In this document: positions 43,801-55,800 of the stretch, piece after piece
How positions within the stretch are numbered: the stretch's first letter is position 1
How the letters are laid out: the number at the start of each line of letters is the position of its first letter
Assembly: GCA_004794785.1 (NCBI GenBank)
Contig: SJOL01001452.1
Coordinates: 124,001-188,000, forward strand
DNA length: 64,000 nt
From: Opisthorchis felineus
Lineage: Eukaryota; Platyhelminthes; Trematoda; Opisthorchiida; Opisthorchiidae
Reading direction: 5' to 3'
Translations under genes and position numbers: made by a program
The notes under the pieces: model-generated
What the model was told of the DNA's origin: nothing
The model's database searches: none
The model's input: the letters and a program-made list of their open reading frames with translations, nothing else

Positions 43801-46800
43801 CTGGCGAACATTGCGCCTTAATGCTAAATTTGGTATCTTCATCAAACACTTGAGGTGTCCAACTGTGGTTACTTTTTGTGTATAAGCTAATATGGCGCTG
43901 TTATCTTTAGTGTGATGGCTTATTCTCGGAGTAACCTAGATTTTGAAATGTAAATGCTTTTTGGTTCTTCTGGCTTTGCCCGTCGAGCGGACTCCTGGCA
44001 GACTCCCAATCCACTAATAGGTCGTAACTTTGGACACATGTTTTCTTCGAATAAAACCTGGAAAAAATCGACGCCCGCATCTCCCGCTCCCAAAAGATTT
44101 ATCCCAGTTTGCTTGTGAGTTATCAGGTGGCCACCTGTGTTTTACTGTACAGCTGCTGACGAACTGTGGAAGCACCAACTGCTCTGTAAAAATCCTAAGA
44201 GAAACGTCGGGACTTCAAAACGCGTAGAATTATTTTACAACAATATGCCCGTTCATCTTGTGCTTGTTCACTTCACCCTAGCTTTGCCTGTTTCTCTGTT
44301 TACGTCAGTCGACCATCCACTTTCAGCACATTAAATAAGAAGCACAAGGTAGTCACAGTAGAAAACATTCAATGTGGAAGTGTATGCTTGGAGACAGGAA
44401 CAGGTGAACATGGGATACAAAATACCCAGACCAAATGGAATGAATGTAGCAGCAAATCCAAACCGATAAATAAAATCTACGTTTGGAAAAATAGTACCCC
44501 AGTTAATCACTTTTGTCGAACACACTGGATGGTTTGGGTGCGAAGGCCTACCTATTGTCTTCTAGGCCGAATGGGTGGGTTCGAGCTTTTGGACAACCTT
44601 AGTTTTGCGAGATTAATAAGGTCTATAAAGAAAAAAGTCCAAATGTAGTGATTTTGTGAGCTAAGGAGCACGTCAAGATGGTGGGTTGCCTGGTTAAAGT
44701 AGAATTAAGTAGAAATTGCCTAAATAATCCAACAACATCAGGGCGGGACGTTGTTTGGGACGCAGACGTTTCTCAAGAAGTACACACAAACGCCAACCGC
44801 TGGTTTGCAAGCTGATTTGTGCCTAAGGGATCTAATGCAGATCCATGAGTCTGCCTGCCACCAAACGTTGCGAAACTCGTCATCTGAGATCTTCTGTTAT
44901 CCTGTTCCACTGCACACCATGTGCTTTCAATCAATTATCCTCGGTGGTGGATCCGACATCTGCGTTAATCGACTGTGTCTGCTCAAGTTATTTTGCATTT
45001 CCCCACCGTACTTTTGAACTTTAATGACTCATTGTTGATAAAAATTAGCTCCCGGATCTCTTGCTTAATTTACGTTCTTCTTTATCCATTAAGTTTTGTT
45101 CCACAGTAATAAAATAAACGGCATACAAAAGCTCCTCATCTGCCCCATGGGAAGTGTTGAAAGGTTTGTTTTTAAGTTAAAAAGTCAAATCCTTGAAAAG
45201 TGGCGTCACACATCGCAAACAGCACTGAAAATACAGTTCATCATCAAGACATGTACCCAACGTAAGATTCTTATAGCAATTTCCCAAATCTAATCAATCT
45301 TCCGAACGTCTATAAAAGTGCAAGGAAAGAGCTACCTAGTGACAAATCGCCAGGATCCATCTAATATCCAGGCTTTCTAATCGACAGCCCACTGCCGTCA
45401 CACTAAATACGAAGTAGAAGTCAAAAACAAAGAAAAAGCAACCAAGTAGCACGGCGTTGGAATTACGGTGGTTATGAACAATCGATGTTCGGGACGGCGT
45501 GACAGCGAGTGAAACCTCAACGAGGTTTAAGCACACCGGATTGGTTTAATGGTGCAAACCTATTTCAGGTTTGGGAGTAAAAGTGGACGAAGAGCAGAGG
45601 GAAATCAGATTTGCGGCATATTTACCGGTCATACACCCATGCGACCTACCTTAATACGATAAACGGAAGCACAAAACCACGCCTTTATAAAAACTGGCTT
45701 ACCTGCGTGAGTCGGACAGTCACAGTTTTGGTCTATCGCAAACGTGACCATATGGTTTAATGGCTAGTAATTTAGAATAATGATCGTATTTAGGGGGTTT
45801 GGAATTTCAAAAAATTTAATCCTGTAAGTGAAGCCAATCGGTGTCAAAAAGGCGAAAACCGTTGTGAAGCTGATTCATCCATTTTGTAAATCCTCAGCGT
45901 AATGCCCGTCATGATTCGACCAGGTGATCTTTCGGTTGTCAGGTGAACAATTTGCCATGAGTGGCAACGAGTTGAAGTGCACCCACTTATAAAGAACCGA
46001 AACATTCAGTGAAAATGAACTTACCTTTTGAGGATTTAGCCAATTGTGCAGGGGGTTTGGAGCAACCGTACAAATAAAACCCGACGGCAATATTTTTAGA
46101 TTCTACTACGTCTTATATAACCGATACGAGTTATTTGTGTAACAGTTAGAAATATAACAAAGCTCGTTTGCCATCACTCCGAATAGTGAATCGTCAAACT
46201 ATATGTGCATTTGCGCTGAGTGGAAGCTGTGAATATTCGACCCTCTGGGAAGAAATCAAACAGGTATTTTAGGCTTGAGAAAAAGGCTGTATTTTGAGGT
46301 TTCTTTTCAGCCTTACCAACCCCGAGTTGTGCATGTATCAATTAACTGTTTTCTCTGTTTGTTTGATGACCATTGCTTGCTTTAGATTCTGTAGTACTGG
46401 TGCAGGTCGTTGGATGTTGTCGACTTAGTTGTCGCCAGTACGATGAATTGTATTATAAGTAGTTTTCTCACGCCTGATGTCTTTTGCTGAATTGGTTTAG
46501 AGTTGCTGGCTTATCGGTTCATGGGATCATGCTACGTTGGTTACGCTCGCCACCGATTTGCCATATGTGCCGTTCTCGCACTAAAAAAATCATCGTCCAT
46601 TAAATACACAACATTGGGATAATTTGATCTGTTATCCTGGGAGCACGCGCGATGGGTTTGAGGGACACAACAGCGCTGCTAACATGGGAAAGTACGACAA
46701 GCTACCATCGACTCAATAAGATAGGATAGCGTGCCATGTGATAACAACTGAAGGTACGCAGGGTGAAAGAGCTAAAATAGGTTTCAGACCAGGACCGCTG

Positions 46801-49800
46801 CAATCGATAGTCTGGTGCTGACCACACAGAAAAAGGTCTGTTCTCAATCCAACATGGCTTATCAACTTGCATGTATCTTGTTCACCTCTTAAGCAAAACC
46901 GATACCGTCTGAACAAAACCTGTGTTGGGTGTACCAAAATCCCTGCTGTTAAACAGCTGGCGCCTAAAGTACCGCAATATTAGTTTTATTTCAAATGAGG
47001 TATTCAGGGCTTGTTAATGGAATCTGGAAAGGGTGAATAAGTTCTGAACGACTGACATAAGAAGTAGAGAGGACGCAGGGTTTTAAAATTCAATAAAACG
47101 TTAACGTTTGTGTCTCAATGTTTAGCGTCGCACAGCAAAACTGGACGCTTCTTGGCGAGCAAAAAAACATGGTCAAGAAGTTATATCAAATAGATGGCAC
47201 ACCTGATCAGTCTCACTGCCGATTTATATCAGGGGATTGTGGTCATACAACCCGAACGAACTGTTGAACAAATGCCTCTGCACACTGAGGACCTATTCGT
47301 CTGAACGTACTAGTGGTGACTTTGCTGAAAGCGAGACAGTTGTTAGGCAGGTTCTGTTACGCCTCCCGGATGATGAGTAGTCAAATCAAGTAGACTCAAG
47401 AGAAACACAAATGCTGATTTTAAAGGATCAAGGAATAGGCTAGAAAACCCAATAATCCTGCTGTCACATTTCATTTTGCACGTAAAGATTTCTTCGCTCT
47501 TATTTGGAAGTTCAGGTAGTCGTTACAGCAAAAGAGAGCACAGTAACCTGAAGCATACGATATATCTAGCTTAGTGTGTAGCTTGCGTTGTCACCCAAAG
47601 ACTAACAGTTTCTAATATGACAAGAGTGCGAAAGACATTCAGCTTGCACACATCTATATTTCACGTCAACTCCGTGGAAGAATGTTCTACTTAACTTCGT
47701 TTATATGCCGGGGGTTAATGAACCGTGCAGTTCGTAGCGTTTGCTTCACTAGATCGATTGACGATCGCATGCTTAACCAGATAAACAGGCATCGACGGAG
47801 GAACCAAAAGTCATTTGTAAATGTCTTTATGTTAGAACTAAAGCAAACCGCAGGACCGTGGTTTTGTGGCATGACGCGTGTCTCGGTCTCTAATTTCCCT
47901 ACTAGTGGGCACATTCCAAAACTACTCATAAATGGAATTAATCAAAATCGGCATCCAAAATCGGGTTACTGAGTGCACGATTCTATCTGGGTAGTGTCTC
48001 GTCTGGTTTTATCCCATTGATACTTCGATGCTGAACTCATAAGTGCAAAAATGATAATTAGTCACTTGAAAAATACGCCTATTCTTCGGTAAACGGCTGT
48101 TTGTTTGATTAGGCGGAATTCCGCGGACTTGACCAACTCGCATTTCTGACCATGCAATGCAAGAAACTTACGTGAAATAAAAGGAAAAAATTCCAACCGA
48201 ATCACATGAATTCGCTTTGTTCGAACTGTCTATTCAATTTCCTATCTCTCAGGAAATATTCTTTCGTGATATGCAATACGAACGTTTCGGCGGTGCAAAT
48301 TCGATGAAACCCCGAAATTGCTGATGTAGTAAATTTCGGAAAACGGAATTCTCACAAAGCGAGCAAGCAAATGACAGCGTAATTTTGTAACCGAAAATCG
48401 CACTAGATTCGGTCAAGACAGTACACACAAGAACATTTCGCCGTTTTTGGGTCCATGTCTTAGTGTCCGTGTGAAATTACGAACATAGGGATACTTTGAA
48501 AATACGGTAGGATGGTTTGTAGACCAGCCACCATATATGTTCCAGTCACCGAACAAACTGATGCAAACGACAGAGAGATTTCGGCCTAGGACTTGTTGTG
48601 TCGCCCTTAAAAACCAGATATCGTGAAACCAATCTGTTCGCTTTGTGAACTTGCAGTGCCAAAGTATGAATGCACCACCCACACGATTCTAGAATAATAT
48701 CCATAGTATGGACCATAGAGAGAACATAGAGACAATAGTGGAGACCAACCAAAGGACTGCTTATGATGCTTGACAGATGCAACGACCTGTCAGTAATTGG
48801 GCTGAAATAGTAGCGAGATGGGATTCTTCAGCACCGTACTTCTGCCTGTTCTTGTTCCACAAAAGTATTCCATGCGCATCCGAGTCTATGCTCATTTCTA
48901 CCGCCGACTAGCATAATTATCCAATATTTTGTTGTGTCATGGTGGGTTAACCGAGAACGACCGAATGTGTCAGCCTCAGGTCCAGGTAGTTTCCCCCTGT
49001 CCACATTCATCGACGAGGATTAGACGGAGCACGCATCACCTCGTCGAGGCAGCTGCTGTCGGCGTTTGCAGATTCGTTTCCCCTGAAGGTAAGGAGGAAT
49101 ACTTCGATAAGTCCCGGTGTGGTGAGTTCAGCGGAATAGCAAAAGTGTATGGCTGAATCCGCGGTCCATCGATATTTGCCATCTCTACAGGTCGCAACCA
49201 CTTTTGTCTTTCGGGCAATGGTCGTCAAGCCAGGCCACTTCAAATCGACTTCAGCAACGTTAAGCATGTTTAAGGCAAATTTGGCTTTCTGCACGTGTGA
49301 ATCAGTCGTCACCGAACGAAACACCATCTACTTATTGTCACGGAACTGGTAGCCCATTTGAAACATCGAGAATCTGACAACCTCCTCCACCGTCATTGTG
49401 AAAAATATGGGAGGAGTGGAATTACCTGTATCGTTCATTTGCAGCAGTGAACTCTTGAATGCGGGAAAACTGCAACAGCATTCTGATAAGTCTGTGCGAT
49501 TTGGTGAACTAGTGGTGACCGCTATCCAGAAATGGAAGCCGATGCGAAGCCGAAGCAAATCATTCGAGGTTTCACCAAAATTCAACTTGAGGTTTGAAGT
49601 AGTCGATGATACGTGAAGAAGTAAATCGTGCAACAGAGGCTAGCTTCCAAACAACAATCTCCATATGTAAATGCGAACTTGATTAAAGGCAGTTGCAATT
49701 TACGACTTCACCGATCAGCAAGCACCTAATGAAAGAATTGAACAAGAATCAATGACAGGGTAACTAGTCTCACATATTCCGGTAAAGATGGATTTGGGAA

Positions 49801-52800
49801 ATTTGAACTAGAATGACCTGGGCGCAACAAAAAATTCGGCGGAAAACCAATAGATAATAACGACAAGCTCAAATACTCAACGAGAGCTTTGGCGTTGAAC
49901 TGGCGAAGCATTTTGCATGTCAGCTTGTCCAAAGGTGGAGCTGATCGTGGAGCCAACTTCCTCCACCGTGATTGGGTCTATCAATTTCAAAACTAATGGC
50001 CACACTGCGCGATTTTGCTAGATGTCCAAGTGGTTTTTATCAGTGTTTAGTGTCCAACGTTAGACCGCAGTCTCCTTTGTATGATTCCTCCCACGACCCA
50101 TCTGGCACAGCAGGTATTGCCTCTTTCCGCCCCTGAGATTTTAATGTTCGGATAGCGACCCAGTTGGATGGTTTAATGTTTCTTACGTGAACCGTTGGAC
50201 GATATACGTTGCTCTATTTTATCTTTTACCCCCTTTGATCGTGGAGGTAAAACATGCGAACTTTATGAATAAAGAGTAGAAACAATTTGAAGAGACACCG
50301 TAAGATAATTGCTGAAAGAAAATCACCAAAACAGGTTTTTCGTTATAATAAACGATTAAAAATTCTTGTCACAGTAGCGGTTATTGATCGGTTATGAGCA
50401 TGAAGAATATCGTTTCCCTTGCACTGTCGACTGTACAAGCTATAGTTCCAAGCCACGCGGCGGAAGACGCTGGATAATAAAGGATCCAGTACACATATTT
50501 TATTGACAAGGACTGTTGCTCGAACGGCTCTTGATACTGCGGACCAAAAAGTATAATTCTATATATATATATGTATATGTTATATATATATATTAGTTGA
50601 AGAACATCATAACCAAGAGATTAAGCTGAAATTCAGGTGTCTCCTGTAAAAAAAGAATGGTGAACAAAGAAGTGTATTTTCCGAAGTTCGTGCAATTTTA
50701 GTTCAAGTGGAGCATAAGGTTGACGGAAATTCGTGGACTGAGCCTAACTGATGTGGCCCAAGGAGGATGAAACCTGTCGTGGGCTGTCGAACATTTTTTT
50801 AGCAAGCTCATCAGGAGTGAGTTACGACTACACTATGAATTGACTTTATTTTGTATAGAATGAGCATTTGATTGACTCCGGTTGCATTTCACAGTAACGA
50901 AAGTAACAGAACCCGCATTTATTTCACTCTTGATTACTTGTACATGCGATGCTCGATTTTTGTATGGGAATACTTTAATGTTTTTTTAGGCCGCTACACA
51001 TGACAGCCTCAGTGTGAAGTCATTCGAATGGGTAGTAACAGGGATGTTATATATATTCATCAGCTGCACTGAGGCCCCGGAGACTTTCCATTCAGCTTGC
51101 TGTTTTAGTAGTTACAGTGGGTTCTGTCGAGCCATTCATTGTCACTTTTCCTGTAGCGACTCCCGGTTCGAGTTTTTTAATCTGTCTTTAGCGAGTAGGG
51201 CGACTTTTTTCCTTGGTATTGAGAAATCTCTCTGTTTCACCTCAATACGCTCTCACACTTGTGCTTCAATGCTCCGTGCAGGTTACCCGATTGCTTATAT
51301 CACTGACTCGGTTTAGCGGTCCAAACCGCAAGCTCGTTGTTGAATTCTTTAAAAATTCTTTATAAACATATTGTTTACCCATCAGCGTGGTTCAGCCGAT
51401 GTTAACTGGTCCGGCTTTTTTCATCCTTTTTATTTTTTCGTGGCTTAAACAATTTTTTCTCTTTATTCACCCTGGCGCATTCTGAATGTTGAAAATTCAC
51501 CATCTGTTGGAGCATAAGGCTTGGCTGAAATGGCAATCAATTCTGTTCCTGCTATTTGCAACCATCTCTCTCATATGCCTCAGTTTTGTCAAGAAAAACG
51601 ACAATATTCACAAAACTGGTAAGAAACAAATTAAATATCGACAAACATAGCTCTGCCAGGTTTACGCTTACTTGCGTGCATCTCGTGGTCTGTCAAGTGT
51701 GGAAACGAAACAACCTGTTACTTCAATCATAACTCTCTTCCAATGAATCTTAGGAAATCGGGTTCGTTTTGTTAGACTGTCAAAAAGCACTTCTGTGTGG
51801 TTCCATTTCGTCTAGTTTACAAAAAAGCTTACAGTGATAGTTGTTTCCACATGCACCAAAAGTAGTTGATAAGCTCTGCGTGGATATACGTTAATCTTTT
51901 TTTAAAAAAGAAATTCACTGTATTACTTGAGAAACTTGATCACAAAGCTTTTTGAAAACCCATGAAATCAGGAAGGGCGTAACAATGCGAATAGCGTGTT
52001 TTCTGTGATCAATGTGCACTTGCGTGACACAGGCAAGAAGCTAGCGAGCTACAGTTCCCTACCACCGGTTATTCTAGCATACACAAGTTAATTCAACTGT
52101 TGTTCTCTGGGGTAGATTTTCAGTTAGTTTCCACTGTCAACCTCGGAAATAAGCCATGAAGTTGCTAACATAAATGAACGATTGGCAAGCTAGAGGAGTC
52201 TACCAAATGTCATTGGGCAGTGTGCAATCTGTGGCTTACTCGAACTAATTCGGTCGTACATTGAAGAGAGTAACACAGCTATGCACGGCTCAAGCAACAT
52301 CGTTGGTAGAGCTTTCAAGTGTGTTCGCAGAACCACTGGTTTTCAGAAAGTCCGGTCATTCTTGGAAGCTGCAATACACCACTAAAAAGGTTGCCGAAAA
52401 TTCTTCAGCAGCTCACGACCGGTTTTGCCCTTCTCGGGGCTCATCAGGTAGGCGCAGTCCCTAAGTTTCCGTCAACCTTATGTTCTACTTGAATCCAAAC
52501 CAATTCAGCTGGGTTCCGTGTGAGTCCTTTGCGAAACCAAATTGGTTTGCAAATGAGTGTATTTCTCTAGTCTTGGGAGCTGTTTGGCCTATTCCACAAA
52601 ATTGGACTGCTTTTTATTGGGGTACGTTAAGATGGCAGCATGAAGTATATAAAGAAACGTACACATCTTATAATAAGAACCAACCATTTTATTTTGGGAA
52701 AAACATTTCCAACCACAATTTAGTTGGACTTCTACTCTTATATTTATGTCTCTTTCCCCCATCCCCCCGAATTATCATCTTTGAGTTGAAATCTCCTCTG

Positions 52801-55800
52801 GTACTGGAGTTCTCACATGCTTTTACGCCTCAAAGCACCAGCGCATTGGATTCCACAGCCTTATTCAAACATGATGACGAATTTATAAGTCGCATCATGA
52901 TCAAACAATTTGAACTAATTTGGAAACAAAAATTTTTTTGATAGTCTGGGCACTTGGCTCTATGTTTGCAGATGCTGAGTCAGCACCCTTGGGGATATCA
53001 TCAGTGCGCGGTTAGGTGGGTACTTTCCCCACATCTGCTTGCGTTTTTCTACGTCATAAAAGGGTGTTTGGTACCTCTTGGCGTGCATCGCGTGTAATTT
53101 CACTGGTCCGTTTACGATCTATAGTGCTTTGTGTGTTAGAAGCCATATACAAGCAAGCAGAGTAGAAGGAGTTAAACACTCAACAGCTCGCTGATGATGT
53201 CCTCACAAACGATGACGAAAAGCCTGCAAACAAACAGCCAAACTTGGCGAACAGATCAACAGTGAACTGATCTACAGCCAATTATAACATACAAGCTACC
53301 AATATTTTGATAGATTCCCAGGAAAGTGCTTGAGAGTGTCAGTCAGAACAGATTTCAATGTCACCGTGCTTTTATGAAGAAAAGCACCTGAACCGGTAGC
53401 TACAAACGTGGAGGTATAAGCTCCAAACTTGTTATGACGCGGTAACTAGCTCCCTTACTTTTGCCACGCCTAACGCCGTCAGGGAAGATGCCAATTCGAG
53501 TGCATTTGGTAGGATTGCAAGAAAGCAAGGGGTTTAGTGATCATGTTTTGGACTGGGTAAAGTAATTTACTAACGTCACACCTACCACTAAGAAATAATC
53601 GTTGTTCTCCGTGCCTTTGTAGTGGGAATAGTCCTTCTCTATAAGGCAAGACAATAAAGGATGCTCCTGAGGTTCATGCGTATACGCTACACCCTGTATT
53701 CTAACAGTTTTGATTATGTGAAATTCTCTAGTGAAACACCCAGATGTTTTCTCTGAAACTAACAAGTTCGATAAGGCCGCAGTATGAATTTTTTCCATCC
53801 ATTTCTGTCCTCGTTATCGACACAGAACGCACACTCTAAATGCGTGAAAATCTAGTAAATGAGCTACCATCTGAAGACGTACTAATGTACTTGGCTTATG
53901 CAAAAAATAGTTGTTCGTTTCCGAGCAATAGATTCGAAGCAAAATGTTGGAAGTGGTCACTTGTTTGTCACTTGGTGCAAATGCTTTTGCTCAAGCGTAT
54001 TAACCTTTTTGGTGTCCGGTTGCAAATATAAGATGAAGGATCGCAGTTTTTTACCCTAAGTATAGTAAAAGGAGCTTGGCAGGTATAGCCATGAATCTAT
54101 TAAATCTCAGGCGTCATTTGGAAATTTATTCCAGTTAGGACATCAGAAAGGACTTCAACTTGAGCTAAAGGGGTATATATATGAGACAACTACAAGACGT
54201 TTTATTTAATGGATGCGAAACTTGGCACTGCCAAGTTGAAGATCTCAAACACATCCGGACATTTGGTTACCAATGACAGTAGAACAAAGCAGGGGCAAGA
54301 TTCTGTGTACATCTTTCGTGGGCGCTCTCTGTTGTTAGGGAGAACCATCAGAACATTAAAAATCTTCTCAAGTTAAGGTAGACATGTTCAAATGACATCT
54401 ACCAAATGGAGTGCTGCGTTTCATTCTAAATCCAACCTGGTGAAAGCTTTGAAGAGAACAGAATATAACACCGCTACGCGGAACGAAAATGGATACACTC
54501 GCAGTGGGTGATGAATTATCTTTTTGCAGTCCTGGTTGGGGTCCACTGAGTCTACTAACAGGCATTTGGAGAATCGACAGGACATAGCACTTAAGAGTCA
54601 CCGATGCGCCAAGATCTTGCTATATGTTTGTATGCATTGTCACTACAAAATAGAACTGTGTAGCTAACTCCCATCTGCCTTTGTTTGCGGGCTTGCGTCC
54701 TCTGCACACCTTGGTACGATATTACGCTCACAGGTATCGATCTGATTCCGGGTTATTAGTATAGACATCTTGTTCTTGATACATTTTTTTTAGAGGCGTT
54801 TCGCATTTTTTCTCAAGCTCCCAGACTTTCATTTATTTATGCTGTTTAACAGTTCATTCTTTCCTCGTGGTTTATACTACTGGTTTGATACTCATGATGA
54901 CGCTGATCATAAATAACGAGAACTATGTTGTCATAAGAAGCATATAGGATTTTTTATCCACGGGGTCGCTCATTCACTAAATCGAGAGCCACTAGTTGCG
55001 ACCAGTTTTTCCGTTTATTAGGTTTGGAAGTGCATAACAGATTTTAGTTTTTTCAATATCCATACGCAAAAACGTGTGTGCTGTTTTCATTTTGCTGCAC
55101 TTACGACTATGTGTAGGCAAAAAGCAGAGTGAATGCAAACCGACCTTCAGAAATCCGTAGAAATTGCGGACGTCCGTCAGCATTGCAATAACTGGGCACT
55201 GTCCTGCCCCACAATAAAAAAACACTTTTACATCCCAAACTAAAACTTCAAAATGGTGAATGCCACCAACTGTTGCATAACTGTTAAACTACTCGTGCCA
55301 AAATTTCGTGAGAAAGGTAATTTTCGCGAAATTGCATCACACTACTACTACATTGCAAACACTACGGATGCACTACTTACCTGCGAGTCACAAAAGTTAA
55401 ACGACCGGTTCCGCCATTATTGAGGCTCATCAGGCAGGAGAATTCCCTCAGTGTCCCTCAGCCTTGTGTTGTATGTGAGCCCAATTGAACAGACTTCGAC
55501 GAATTCACTCATTTGTATATCATTTCGGTTTTCACGGGAGACTCAAGTGAAACTCTTATGCTATTCTTCTTGCTTAATTATACGTGCACTCAGATGGAAC
55601 ATCCACAGGCTGCTCAAAATAAATGTCGAAACAGCCACTTTGGGACATCCAAGTGTTAGACCGCGATTTCCGAAAATTCAGGGAATCAAAGGATGTGCAA
55701 TGTACGAAAGCTCTGTGATCGACGGCCGCCACTGTGCGGTCAGTGCCCACAGCATGCGCGATTTACCTCGATGATGCGTAAGACCATTGCGGCTTAAGGA

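Noticed and set aside
49007..49633. Nearly open 208-codon minus frame that looks like a gene
   Set aside because: Flanking segments and motifs identify it as the RT of an R2-like relic.
55370..55400. Strong CAG/GTAAGT donor on the minus strand
   Set aside because: Upstream is the family 2 hammerhead repeat; no coding-like frame.
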